Shown piece after piece: positions 1-11,365 of a DNA stretch of 64,000 nucleotides (position 1 is its first letter; the number at the start of each line of letters is the position of its first letter). The position numbers and the translations under genes are program-made. The notes below the pieces were generated by a model. It was given only the letters and a program-made list of their open reading frames with translations, made no database searches and was not told the origin of the DNA. The stretch comes from Closterium sp. Naga37s-1 (lineage: Eukaryota > Streptophyta > Zygnematophyceae > Desmidiales > Closteriaceae): assembly GCA_947471745.1 (NCBI GenBank), contig CANJKZ010001116.1, positions 1,066,501 to 1,130,500 on the forward strand. The letters run 5' to 3'.

Positions 1-3000
1 CACCAGCACCTCCAGTAGCTCCAGTAGCACCTCCAGCACCTCCAGCACCAGCAGCACCTCCAGCAGCTCCAGCACCAGCAGCACCTCCAGTAGCTCCAGC
101 ACCAGCACCACCTCCAGCAGCGCCAGCACCTCCAGTAGCTCCAGTAGCACCTCCAGCACCTCCAGCAGCTCCAGCACCAGCAGCACCTCGACAGCGCCGA
201 GAGTACCACTCACGAAGCCGCTGTGGAGAGAGGGGCTCCCGCCGCGACGGGACACCCAGAGCACCTCCAGACTCAGCACCCCCAGTCTCAGCACCCCCAG
301 TCTCAGCGCCCCCAGTCTCAGCACCCCCAGGCCCCGCACCCGCAGGGTAAGCACCCCTAGCAGCACCTGAGTCGACAGCTACCTCGACCGGCTCGGCAGG
401 GTCTACCTGGGACACACCTGAGGGGGCAGGACCCTGGGGGGGGAGGGGGTCTACCAGGGGAGTACCTGGTGCGAGGAAGAGCGGCGGGGGGGGGGGAGAG
501 GCAGTGCGGTAGGGAAAGAGACGGTAGTACGACACCGACTCGTCGAACGTGACGTCCTGAGAGGACAGAACACGACGCGAGGTGGGGTGGTAGAACTGCC
601 ACCCGGGTGCGTCAGGAGGGAAGCCAAGGAAGACACAGGGAACGGCACGGGAGGACAGCTTGTCCGCAGTAGTATCGCGGACAAAAGCTCGAGATCCCCA
701 GACACGAAACGCGGACGCATCGCCAACCTTCCCCGTCCACCGCAGAGTAGGTGTGGTCTCCGGCAAGGAGACACGAGGCTGAAGGTTGATCTGATGCGCC
801 GCGTACTGAACTGCGAACGGCCACAGAAAATGGGGAGCAGCCGCATGGATCATGGACGTACGAGCGACGTCCATGACCATGCCAATGCGGCGCTCAGCAA
901 TCCCATTTTGCTGCGGGGAGGCCGGAAGCGTGAACGTCTGGCGGATGCCCTCCGAACGACAGAAGGCCCTCAGGAGGTCGGAGGAAAACTCCCCGCCTCT
1001 GTCCGAGTGCAGACGCAGAACAGGAAGGTCTGAGCCGAAACTCTCACTGAGCTGGCGACGAGCACCGCGGATCCAGTCGATCAACACCTCAGGGACCTCA
1101 CCCTTGCTGCGCAAGGGGAAGACTGTGGTGTAACGCGAGTAGTCGTCAACGACCAGGAGGAAGTAGCGCTCGTGACCCTGTCCACGGACGCGGGCTGGGC
1201 TCCACACGTCCATGTGAAGAGTCTGCAGAGGGGCCTCGGTCGGAGGAAACGAGGAGGAGTGAGGGGCGGCGCGCTGCCGGCCCTCGACAAAAGGAACACA
1301 GGTGGGGGCAGGCCCCGGAGGAAGGGGAGGGAGGGACCTGGGTAGACCCGAGACAAGGGCACGGGAGGCCATACCTCGAAGACGAGGCAGGGAGGGGTGA
1401 CCAAGGCGGTGGTGCCAAAGGAGAGTCTCGTGTGCCAAAGGACGACACGAGCAGGGGGCAGATGCAGGACTAGACCTGGACGCGGCAGTAAACACCTGAC
1501 TGGACGCAGCTACCTGACCAGACGCAGAGACCGGAGGAGGCGCAGTAGTCAGTGTGTACAGACTCGACCCTGGCCGACGGGTGAACGTGGCCAGGTGACG
1601 GCCCGTCCGAGAGCAAGTGCAGTGGGTCACACGCTGACCTCCAGGGGTGAACTGGTCAACCCACGCGTCCTGGAGGTCAGCTCCACTCACCAGGTTCGTA
1701 GAGAACGAGGGGAGGTGGAGTCCCGACAGCAAGCTCGACGGGGCCGCAGGACACGGTAGGACAGTGGAGGAGTGTGCAAGTACTGGGCCCCCTGAGGGGT
1801 CAGCAAGGGAGACCGCAACAGGCCGACTGAGCGGCGTGAGCGTGGTGCTGTCTCTAAAGAAAGAGCGCGAAGCACCAGAGTCAAGTGTGAAAGTGTGAAA
1901 GGACTCAGTAGGTGCAGTACCTGAGAGAGGAGACGTACCAGCACCTGGAGCAGCAGACGCACGAGCACCTAGAGCAGCAGCCGCACTAGCACCTAGAGCA
2001 GCAGCCACAGTGCCCGGGTCGGGCGGGACACGCAGGTAACAGTCACCCTCAGTAATATCAGCAAAAGCATACATGGCAGCAAGGATAGCATCAAAGTCTA
2101 GATCAAAGATAGGCACATTCTGCAGAAGCAGATCATGCCAACGAGGAAGCTCAACAGCGTCAGGAAACTGGGTACGCCAAGCGTCAGTCAAGCGGCCGAA
2201 GCAGCGCTGCGTGGTGTGTGGGAGACCACACACCTCCCCACTACGAGTGCATGTGCGAAGAACGTACGTGCAGGGACCTGCACCCCCAGACCTCCCACGC
2301 CCAGCGTACCACTCACGAAGCTGCTGAACAGACGGGGTCTCACGGGTGCGCAGCTGCTGCTGACGCTGGCTGCCACCAAGGCCTCCACGCGGCGTGGCCG
2401 CACCGCGACCAGTACCACCTCCTCCGCTACCTCCACCACCGTTGCCGCCGCCTCCACCTCCTCCGCCACCGCCTCCACGGCCTCCACTGCCGCCACCGAC
2501 GCCCCCACTCCCGGGACCACCCCCACCACCACCTCCACCTCCTCCACCTCCTCCACCGCTTCCTCCACCGCCCCCTCCACCACCCCTGCTTCCCTTGCCC
2601 TTGCCAGTGCGGCGTCGCCCACTAGGGGCAGACGCAGCGCCAACCTCCTCAGTGCCAACGAGGTCGACAGCAGCAGCAGAGGCAACAGAGGGGAGAAGGG
2701 GGACAGGGGAACACCCCTCAAAGAAGGGGGTGCGATGGTCGCCGCGAGAAGCACCGACAGCTAAGATACTCTTCTCAGCTGCAGCAAGGCGCTCCTCTAG
2801 CAAGTCGATAGTCAGCTCGGTGGGGCAAAGGGAGAGAAAGTGATCCCTGACTGAGGAGAGAGAGTCAGGGAGGCGGGTGACTAGGTAGTAAAGGGTGATG
2901 TACATGGGGGGGGAGTTCGTGGGAAGGAACTCAGTGGGAAGGGCAGCGCGGTAGCGAGCGTCACTAGTGCGGAGGTGAGCAACTAGGTCTGCAACTGTGG

Positions 3001-3375
3001 CAAAGGTGGCAAGGTCAGGAAAAAGGTACGGCAGCATGAGGCGGCTGAGGGCAGCAGTGGTAGGGGAGGAGTAGCGTGCAACTACAGCGTCGTACAGAGC
3101 CCTAGCACTCTTGTACTGACTAAAGTGCGCGCGCTCAGTAGACGGCAGGTGATTACGCACAGCAAGACGAGCAGCAGCATCGCGCGTGAGCCACTGCGAG
3201 CGAACAGTACTGTCAGCATCAGCAGCAGGGGCAGTAGAGGCGCCAGACGTGAGATCGAACAGTGAGAGACCATCCTTGCTATCGCACTGTAGGAAAAGCT
3301 GCAGATCATCTAGCCAGACCTCAAAGTCAACAGCTCGACCCTCAGCATCAAGGTAAGAACATTGAGACTAGCCAT
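1..3375 (-). pseudogene. Copia A gag-protease-integrase (partial, frameshifted)
   Basis: The minus strand encodes a Gag N-terminus near 3375, a glycine-rich nucleic-acid-binding stretch (about 2590-2400), a protease region with LDSGA around 1890, a GAG-pre-integrase segment (HHRLGHPSLPRLRGMASRAL near 1405-1350) with a C-V-P-F-V-E-G-R-Q zinc-binding part, and the integrase core from about 1220 (LHMDVWSP, then SDRGGEFSS near 985 and SPQQNGIAERR near 915). This integrase frame appears open to position 1. Compared with copy B, one T is missing just after the gag start (about 3350), which shifts the frame, so a full polyprotein cannot be made. The left edge is rich in Gly-Ala codons (about 1-190). 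Confidence 0.75.
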
Positions 3376-3479
3376 GACAGGAGAAGCAGCAGGCTAGCAG
3401 CAGCAGCAGTGCAACTCGGCTAAGCAGGCTAGGCAAGGCGGCGCGGCTCGGCAGGGCGGCGTGGCTCGGCAGCGCGGCG

Positions 3480-4620
3480 CTCTTACCAGGGGCGAGGCTG
3501 GGGCAGGGCCGGGGTAGGGCCGGGGCCGGGCCGCAAAAGATCCGGGGCCGGGTTGGGGCAGGGCCGCGACAGTTCAGGAGCAGGGCCGGGGCAGGGCCGG
3601 GGCAGGGCCGGGGCAGAGCCGGGGCAGGGCCGGGGCAGGGTCGGAGCAAGGCCGGGGCAGGGGGCAGGGCCGGGGCAGTGCCGGGGCAGGGCCGGGGCAG
3701 GGCCGGAGCAGGGCCGGGGCAGGGGGCAGGGCCGAGGCAGTGCCGGGGCAGGGCCGGGGCAGGGCCGGGGCAGGGCCTGGGCAGGGCCGGGGCAGGGTCG
3801 GAGCAGGGCCGGGACAGGGCCGGGGCGAGGCCGCGACAGGTCCGGGGCAAGGCCGGGGCCGGGCCGCGGCAGTGCAGGAGCAAGGCCGGGGCAGGGCCGA
3901 GACAGAGCTGCGACAGGGCCGCAGCAGGGCCGGCGCAAGGCTGCGACAGGTTGGGGTAGGGCCAGGGCAGGGCCGAACGGGGCCTTACGGGGCCTGACGG
4001 GGCCTGACGGGGCCGATAACGGGGCCTGACGGGGCCGTACGGGGCCTCTAACGGGGCCTGACAGGGCCTTACGGGGCCTGACGGGGCCGCAAACGGGGCC
4101 TGATGGGGCCTGACGGGGCCTTACGGGACCTTACGGGCCTTACGGGGCCTAACGGGGCCTTAAATGGGGCCTGACGGGGCCTTACGGGGCCTTACGGGGC
4201 CTTAAACGGGGCCTGACGGGGCCTTACGGGGCCTTACAGGGCCTTAAACGGGGCCGTAAACGGGGCCTTACGGGGCCTTACGGGGCCTTACGGGGCCTTA
4301 AACGGGGCCGTAAACGGGGCCTTACGGGGCCTTACGGGGCCTTAAACGGGGCCGTAAACGGGGCCTTACGGTGCCTTACGGGTCCTTAATGGGCCTTACG
4401 GGGCCTTACGGGGCCTTAAACGGGGCCGTAAACGGGGCCTTAAGGGGCCTTACGGGGCCTTACGGGGCCTTACGGGGCCTTAAACAGGGCCTTACGGGGC
4501 CTTACAGGGCCGGAAACGGGGCCGGAAAAGGGGGCCTTACGGGGCCGGCGCTGGCTCTAAGGGCAGGCGCAGGGGCCGCTACGGGCCTCGAAGGGCAGGC
4601 GCGACGCGCGCGTCGAGCAG
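3480..4620 (-). repeat. GC-rich tandem-repeat leader of Copia A
   Basis: Between LTR and gag lie two adjoining arrays. 3480-3960 is built of a 12-bp unit close to GGGGCAGGGCCG; 3960-4560 is built of a 10- to 14-bp unit around TTACGGGGCC, often expanded with AAACGGGGCC. All reading frames through it give low-complexity peptides that I treat as non-coding. Copies B (6530-7135) and C (63670-64000) have related GGGCCGCGACGGGC-type arrays at the same place, so a repeat-filled leader is a property of this family. Confidence 0.8.
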
Positions 4621-4678
4621 GTAAGAAAAATTTCAGTGGTGGGCCCTTTTAAAAAAACTCGAAACTAGCTCTATACCA

Positions 4679-4813
4679 TGTGAGAATAATTGACGAAAGA
4701 AAATGAATGAACTAGAAATGAGATGGGTACAAGTAGGAAACATATAAGTGTTGTACCCTCTAAGAACTGCCCCACTACAGCCTAAATAGACTATAGCAGA
4801 TATAAGTTTGACA
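4679..4813 (-). repeat. 5' LTR of Copia copy A
   Basis: Minus-strand sequence begins TGTCAAACTTATAT and ends CACA, followed at once by TGGTATAGAGCTAGTTTCGA, a near match to the complement of the 3' end of initiator tRNA-Met (the usual Copia primer-binding site). It aligns over its whole length with the LTRs at 7206-7336 and 63474-63604. Short LTRs of 131-135 bp are at the low end for plant Copia elements. Confidence 0.8.
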
Positions 4814-6437
4814 TGGGCCCCCAGAGGGGTCAGCCAGGGAGACTGCTACAGGCCGACTGAGCGGCGTGAGTGTGGTGCTGTCGCGAAAGAAGGAGCGCAA
4901 AGCACCAGAGTCAAGTGTGAAAGTGTGCAAGGCCTCAGTAGGTGCAGTACCAGAGAGAGCAGACTCACCGGCACCTGGAGCAGCAGACTCACTAGTACCT
5001 GGAGCAGCAGACTCACTAGTACCTGGAGCAGCAGACTCACTAGCACCTAGAGCAGCAGCCTCAATGCCCGGGTCGGGCGGAACACACAGGTAAGAGTCAC
5101 CCTCAGCACTATCAGTCACAGCATACATGGCAGCAAGGATAGCATCGAAATCAAGATCAAAGATAGCAACATTCTGCTTAAGCAGATCACCCCAGCGAGG
5201 GAGCTCAACAGCGTCAGGAAACCGGGCGCGCCAGGCATCAGTCAGGCGACCGAAGCAGCACTGCGTAGTATGTGGCAGCCCACACGTCTCCCCACGGAGC
5301 CCGCTGGTGCGAAGAACGTAAGTGCAGGGACCAACACCCCCAGACCTCCCACGCCCAGCGTACCACTCACGAAGCTGCTGGGCCGACGGGGTCTCACGGG
5401 AACGCGGCTGCTTCTGGCGCTGGCTACCACCAAAGCCTCCACGCTGCGTGGCTCCACCTCGACCAGCACCACCGCCGCCGCCACCTCCACCACCGCTGCC
5501 GCTGCCTCCACCGCCGCTGCCACTGCCTCCACCACCCCCACCGCCGCCACCGAAGCCCCCACTCCCGCCACCACCCCCACCTCCACCGCCACCCCCTCCG
5601 CCTCCTCCACCGCCTCCACCGCCGCCCCCACCGTCCCCTCCACCACCCTTGCCCCCCTTGCCCTTGCTGTTGCGGCGCCTCCCACTAGGAGCAGACGCAG
5701 CCCCGACCTCCTCAGTGCCAACGAGGTCGACAGCAGCAGCAGAAGCAACAGAGGGGAGAAGGGGGACAGGGGAACACCCCTCAAAGAAAGGGGCGCGAGG
5801 GTCGCCGCGAGAAGCACCTACAGCAACGATACTCTTGTCAGCCGCAGTGAGGCGCTCCTCTAGCAGGTCGACGGTGAGCTCGGTGGGGCAAAGGGAGAGA
5901 AAGTGGTCCCTGACTGAAGCAAGGGAGTCAGGGAGGCGGGTGAGTAGGTAGTAAAGGGTGATGTACATGGGGGGGGGGGTTCTTGGCACAGAACTCAATG
6001 GGAAGCGCAGCGTGGTAGCGGGCGTCACTAGTGCGGAGGTGAGTAATGAGGTCAGCGACTGTGGCAAAGGCTGCAAGGTCAGGGAACAGGTACGGCAGCA
6101 TGAGGCGGCTGAGGGCAGCAGTGGCAGGGGAGGAGTAGCGCGCTACGACAGCGTCATACAAAGACTTAGCAGTCTTGTACTGGCCAAAGTGTGCGCGCTC
6201 AGCAGACGGCAGGTGAATACGAACAGCAAGGCGAGCAACAGCGTCACGAGTGGTCCACTACGAGCGAACCGTTTTGTCAGCAGTGGCAGCAGGTGTAGGA
6301 GAGACACCGGACGTGTGATCCAAAAGGGATACTCTGTCCTTAGAGTCACACTGAAGAAAGAGCTGCAGGTCGTCAACCCACACGTCAAAGTCAACCGCAC
6401 GCCCCTCAGCATCAAAGGTAAGAACATTAGGGCTAGC
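4775..6437 (-). pseudogene. Copia B gag-protease (broken)
   Basis: Gag begins at 6437 with MASPNVLTFDAEG. An in-frame TAG near 6260 stands where copy A has a glutamine codon, and a run of ten G (about 5969-5978, plus strand) causes a frameshift relative to copy A. The longest open part (6076 to 4775, about 433 codons) holds the end of Gag, a poly-glycine stretch, a QLREWYAGRG segment and the protease motif LDSGALRSFF. It ends by running 12 codons into the LTR of copy A. Three Gly-Thr-Ser-Glu-Ser-Ala-Ala-Pro repeats precede the protease. Confidence 0.8.
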
Positions 6438-6439
6438 CA

Positions 6440-7135
6440 TAGCGGCAGTAGCAGCAGTAGCTGCAGTGGCAGCAGTGGCAGCAGAAGCAGCAGTAGCAGC
6501 AGGAGCAGCGCAGGCAGGGCAGTGCGGCTCAGTAGGGCGGCGCGGCTCGGCAGGGCGGCACGGCTCGGTAGGGTGGCGCGGCTCGGCTGGGCGGCGCGGC
6601 TCGGCTACTGGCGGCGCGGCGCGGCAGGGCGGCACGGCTCGGAGGAGCGGCGCGGCTCGGCTGGGCGGCGCGGGTGCTTACCAGGGGCGAGTGAAGGGCA
6701 GGGCCGCAGCTGGCGGTTAGGTCAGGGCCGCGACTGGGGCGGCTGAAGGGCAGGGCCGCGACGCGTCGGCAGCAGCGCAGGGCCGCGACAGGGCGGCGGC
6801 AGGGCAGGGCCGCGGCTGGACGGCAGGGTAGGGCAGGGCCGCGACGAGCAGCGGCAGGGCAGAGGCCGCGGCGGGCGGCAAGGTAGGCCGCGACGGGCGG
6901 CAAGGCAGGGCCGCGGGTGGCGGCAGGGCAGGGCCGCGACTAGGCGGCTAGGTCGGGGCCACGACGAGGCGGCGAGAGGGCAAGGCCGCGACGGGCCGAG
7001 AAAGCAGGGGGCCGTGACGGGCCGTTAGGGCTGGGCCGCGACGGGCCGAGAAGGCAGGGCCGCGACGGGCGGCACTAGGGCAGGGCGCGCGACGGCGCAG
7101 GTGAGGCAGGCGCGAGGCGCGCTTCGGGCAGGGCA
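6440..7135 (-). repeat. GC-rich leader of Copia B
   Basis: Irregular tandem repeats of GGCGCGGCTCGGC type (6530-6670) and of GGCAGGGCCGCGAC type (6700-7135). Same position and base composition as the leader arrays of copies A and C but a different unit sequence, so the arrays turn over quickly. No gene seen. Confidence 0.7.
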
Positions 7136-7185
7136 GGAAAAAAAAATGTTATCGTGGTGGGCCCTAAAAAAAACGTTCCCACGAG

Positions 7186-7336
7186 GGAACCTGCTTAGAA
7201 TACCATGTCAGAATAGTGAAGGAATGAATGACTGAACTAGCAAGCAGGTGGGTACAAGTAGGAAACCTAAAAGTGTTGTACCCTATATGAACTACCCCAC
7301 TACAGCCTAGACAGACTATAGCATATAAGTTTGACA
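7186..7336 (-). repeat. 5' LTR (7206-7336) and primer-binding site (7186-7205) of Copia B
   Basis: A 131-bp LTR on the minus strand with perfect terminal inverted repeats TGTCA...TGACA. It is followed immediately by TGGTATTCTAAGCAGGTTCC, similar to the complement of the initiator tRNA-Met 3' end. Copy C has the same arrangement. Confidence 0.8.
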
Positions 7337-9762
7337 ACGACAGCCCGAAGACAGCTTTTCGCACACGCTACGGCAGTTACGAGTACACCGTGATGCCTCT
7401 CGGCCTGACAAACGCGCCCTCGACGTTCCAGTTAACCATGAACGGGGTGTTCCGGGACATGCTGGATAAAAAAAAAAAAAAAAGTTATCGTCTACCTCGA
7501 CGACATCCTGGTGTACAGCAAAACTAAGGAGGAGCATTTCAAGGATCTGGAGGAAGTGTTTCGGCGCTTACAACAGAATCGGGTAATTACGAAGGGCTCT
7601 AAGTGCGAGTTCCTCAAGCCGGAACTGGAGTTTCTGGGGCATGTGGTTTCAGGAGATGGCATTAAAATCGACCCTCGGAAGGTGGACGCAATCGCTAAGT
7701 GGAACCCGTCGACTAACATCACCGAGCTGCAAAGTTTCCTGGGGTTTGTGAATTACGTCCGCCGGTTTGTACCTAACATGGCTGGGGTAACCAAGCCTCT
7801 AACGACCTGCTGCACAAGGACACGTATTTTCAGTGGGGGGAGAGGGAACAATCTGCATTCGACACCCTCAAAAATATTTTGAGTTCACCCCCGGTCCTCC
7901 GCCTCGCCGACCCATCTCGACCATTCGAAATCATCACGGACGACAGCGATTTCGCTATTGGCGCCGTCCTTCTACAGGATTTCGGCAAAGGGCTGGAACC
8001 CATCGCGTATGAATAACGCAAGATACAGCCACCCGAGCGCAACTACCCAGTCCACGGCAAGGAAATGCTGGCCATCGACCACGCGTTTCGTGTCTGGCGC
8101 TGCTACTTGACGGGAGCCGACGTGACGATCAGAACCGACCACAAATCGCTACAATACCTACGAAGCCAACCAACACTCAACCCGCGACAAATCAGGTGGT
8201 TGGACTACCTGGATTCCAACTTCAGCTACACTGTCACGTACAAGAAAGGCGCCAACAACATCGCCGACTCCTGGACACGACCATCCATGCAAACCGCAGC
8301 TGTACTAGTCGCCCACACCAGCCCGATTTTAACAGGACTATTCACCCACGGCTACACAATCGACAGGTTCTTCAAGACTCTTCACCAACGGGCTACGACA
8401 CCACACGGGAAATATTACCTAAATGCTGGTACGAACCGGATTTGGGTCCCCGAATACCAACCCCTCCGGGAGCTGCTGACGCAGGAGGTTCATGACTCCA
8501 ACCTCTCCGGGCATTTCGGCATCGACAAAACACTCAAGCTGCTGCAGAGGAATTATTATTGGCCCGACATGCTAACGGACGTGCAGCGCTACGTGACAAC
8601 ATGCCCAACCTGCCAAGCCATGAAGTCGTCGCGACAACGACCAGCTGGATTGCTGCAGCCCCTCGAGCCACCCGAACGACCGTGGCAACAAGTGACGATG
8701 GACTTCGTCACGGGACTGCCAGCTGGCGCAAGTGGCAACGACTCAGTGCTGGTCATCGTTGACCGATTAACGAAAATGGCGCACTTCGCACCATGCCGAA
8801 CGACGATCACAGCCGAACAAACAGCGAAGTTGTTCATCTCCACCGTCGTACGCCTACACGGGTTACCTTCGGCGATCATCAGCGATCGGGATCCGAAATT
8901 TACGTCGAAATTATGGCAAGAGACATGGGCGCAGTATGGCACCCTTCTGCATTTTTCGTCGTCTTACCACCCGCAAACCGACGGTCAGACCGAGAGGACA
9001 AATCAGACCATGGAGCATCTGATACGCACCAACTGCCCTGACCTGACCAAGTGGGAGGACTTGCTCCCGATGTTGGAGTTTGCGTATAACAACGCACCCT
9101 CCGCCACGACAAAACAATCGCCCTTCTATCTAAATTACGGGATAGACCACGTGGTACCCTCATCCACGACCCCCGACAATCTGGTACCACGGTCACAGCA
9201 GTTCGTCACGGAACTTCAAGCAGCTCGCGACAAAGCAGCCGAGTTTATACGGAAGGCTAATACCGTCGCTAGCCGCAATGCGGACAAACACCGAAGGGAT
9301 GTACCCTTCCGAGTCGGGCAGATGGTCTTCTTGGACACGAAGAATCTTCGACTGCCCCAGCCTGCGAAACTTCGCCCCCGCTACGTGGGACCATTTCGCA
9401 TTACTCAGATGGTGACACCTGTCACGGCACTGTTATTGCTCCCCGACGACTGGAAGATACACGACGCATTCCACGTCAGTCTACTGCGTCATTACGATGC
9501 ACCCCAGTCGCCGACCGTCGCCCGACCAAATATTGCGCCAAGCGTTCGACCTGTGGCAGAACCGATACTCGAGCCATGGAAGATTCTGAGCCATCGCGTG
9601 GATCTAACGGCCTCAGGACGCCGCGTCGTCGTCCTACTCCGCTGGAAAGATCGTACAAGCGACGACGACACCTACGTTGACGCTGACTCACTACAGGGGC
9701 ATCCGGTTCTGCAGGATTATTTGACTCGCCGGCGCGTCCCGGATATACACCGCCTTTCTTAA
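7337..9762 (+). pseudogene. Gypsy pol remnant: RT - RNase H - integrase - chromodomain
   Basis: RT starts inside the domain ([20 protein letters not shown]) and reaches YLDDILVYS near 7490. Breaks seen: an A-tract (7468-7482) that shifts frame just before YLDD, a one-base loss near 7803, and an in-frame TAA at 8014-8016. From 8065 to 9762 a 565-codon frame is intact: RNase H, an HHCC zinc finger (H..H then CPTC near 8600), integrase D,D,E residues (TMDFVTG; SDRDPKFTSK; DGQTERTNQT), and a C-terminal segment VLLRWKDRTSDDDTYVD resembling a degenerate chromodomain. The protein as a whole cannot be made from this copy. Confidence 0.88.
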
Positions 9763-10055
9763 AAGGGGGGCTAGTGTAAGGAATTTTCCCTAATTCCTTA
9801 CTGAGTCACACTGTACGCGTACAGACCCCAACATTTCGGAGTTCAGGCTCGGTCCGACAACCTCGCCCTCCGAACCATCATCTCGTCGCCTTCGGGTTTC
9901 CCAACACCGAACCTGCACCCAGCCATCCGCGGTCCCGCGACCTTGACCTAGTTAGCAGTTGCTATATTAGTGCTAGGCTTCATTATTTGTTCAGTAGTTG
10001 TTATCACTTCCGCGTTATTGAATCCTGCGCACTCTTTTCATTACAACTCATAACA
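9761..10055 (+). repeat. Polypurine tract and 3' LTR of the left Gypsy element
   Basis: The purine tract 9761-9774 directly precedes a sequence that starts TGTAAGGAATTTTCCC at 9775 and ends CATAACA at 10055 (281 bp). Placement after the end of pol and TG...CA ends support the call. Its partner LTR is not in the window, so the exact end is inferred. Confidence 0.7.
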
Positions 10056-11365
10056 GTTGAGGGGTTTTTAAAGCTGAAGTATACATTTGCAAGTACTGTT
10101 TAGGGTTGCACTGTAGCCAGGGAGAAATTCGCCAGAACGAAACAACTGAGGGTGGCGAGAGGTTTGGCGAAAAATTGCAGCTTCGAGGAGCTCCAAACAC
10201 GGGAAATTCCCCCGTCACCCAACCTTGCACTCACACACCCACTCCAGCAGTGCTCATACTCACTACAGAAATAGGGGAAAATTCTTACAAGCGGCTTATG
10301 TAAACAAGCAGAATGGTTACCACAGTGCAAGCCCTAATTTCATAAAATTGGGATATCTGCTATTTTTCAAATAAGATATCTGGAGCCGGTTCAGGCAGCA
10401 AAGGGGCCGGATTTAAATGAATCATCAGGTGGAGTCTCTACATGTGGAAGCATCTTCCATGAGCAATGCTACCGGTAATTGTGAACTGTTCTTGCAAGCC
10501 CCATTTCATGACATTAGTCTCAAAGAGTGTAACTTTCCAGCTTCTACGGAAGGGAAAATTCTTGAGCATCCATTTTTTTTTAACATATCACGAATCTCGT
10601 AGTCTCGTAGTGGTTACGACTGCCTTCTTCGACGACGGGAACACTGCCAGTAATTACAGCATTAGTTTCTTCTTTTTGAATGTTTATTTTCTTATGTTTA
10701 TAGTCGTTAGTGGGTTCATCGATTTCCTGAATCTTGGCGATGGTTTGATGGTTCGACACCTTCTCCGAAGCTCACTCACTCAAACCTCACCTCCACGCCA
10801 AGCCTTCCGCCATTCATGGCAAAGTTTCGTTCCGCCCATGCACAGATCGAGGCTGGCGGGATGCCGTCAGCCTCACATTCCAGGGTGTTATCCGCGCCTC
10901 CGCACCATACCCAATCCCTTCGCTTCGGCAGCTTGCGCAGCTCATCCCCTCTGCCCTCGACCTTGACGCGCCCTTGGCGGGAAACCCTTGCCTCGGGTTT
11001 TGGCACTTTGAGAAGGGGCTTGCGTTTGGCTTTTGGCTGCCTGAGTGAAATTTTCCTGCCCTCGAGTGCTTTTAGGCTGCGGAGCAACCCGTGTGATTCG
11101 AAACAAACGTCGTACGGTACATTTACAAAATACCGCCCAACCACTCCGACTGACTCTTCGCAAGCACAACCCCCTGCTCCCCAGCTTCCTTCCCGCCAGC
11201 AATTTGCGGATTCGTTCTCCTAAATTGAAACCTACCCTTCTAAGGACTGCAGCTCCAGACCTGAATCAGCTGTTCGAACACATCGATAGTCCGGGCTCAA
11301 GCCCTTCTGCCTCCCGTCGTTGCGACTCGCATGCGTCCTCGATAGTAGACCATCGGAGCTTGGCA
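10056..11365. other. Gene-free stretch: LTR flank and 5' region of IRE1
   Basis: About 1.3 kb without a gene I can support. Only short open frames without recognisable domains occur. It should hold the IRE1 promoter and 5' UTR, but I can identify no specific element. Confidence 0.5.

Larger units (their letters stand above)
1..4813 (-). mobile_element. Ty1/Copia LTR retrotransposon copy A (5' part)
   Basis: Read on the minus strand, a 135-bp LTR (4813 to 4679) is followed by a primer-binding site, a long GC-rich leader and gag-protease-integrase coding sequence that leaves the window at position 1. The order gag, protease, integrase without reverse transcriptase before integrase is the Copia arrangement. 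The element starts TGTCA directly after the protease coding sequence of a second copy of the same family (copy B), in the same orientation, so it looks like an insertion into copy B. Its 3' end and target-site duplication lie outside the window. A one-base loss near the gag start shows that it is not intact. Confidence 0.85.
4814..7336 (-). mobile_element. Ty1/Copia LTR retrotransposon copy B, interrupted by copy A
   Basis: Minus orientation: LTR 7336-7206, primer-binding site, GC-rich leader (7135-6440), gag from 6437, glycine-rich region, protease. Coding sequence stops abruptly at 4814, where the LTR of copy A begins. At its other side the element abuts a Gypsy reverse transcriptase at 7337 with no spacer, so it is itself nested in that Gypsy element. 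The missing integrase and reverse transcriptase would lie beyond the left edge of copy A. Confidence 0.85.
7337..10055 (+). mobile_element. Ty3/Gypsy (chromovirus-like) retrotransposon, 3' part
   Basis: Reverse transcriptase, RNase H, integrase and a chromodomain-like C-terminus in Gypsy order, a polypurine tract (9761-9774, AAAAGGGGGGCTAG) and a 3' LTR. The 5' LTR, gag, protease and the first part of reverse transcriptase are absent because Copia copy B is inserted at 7336/7337. The element marks the left border of the gene island. Confidence 0.88.

Noticed and set aside
3483..4652. Pro/Arg/Gly-rich frames in the Copia A leader
   Set aside because: Low-complexity translations of a GC-rich array between LTR and gag, open on both strands.
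5322..5951. Poly-proline frame on the plus strand
   Set aside because: Complement of the glycine-rich Gag of Copia B, which is the real coding strand.
10466..11365. Plus-strand frames upstream of IRE1, including an in-frame extension of exon 1 to 11045
   Set aside because: The signal segment follows the ATG at 11366; upstream residues are Arg/Pro-rich without features of an ER-targeted N-terminus.
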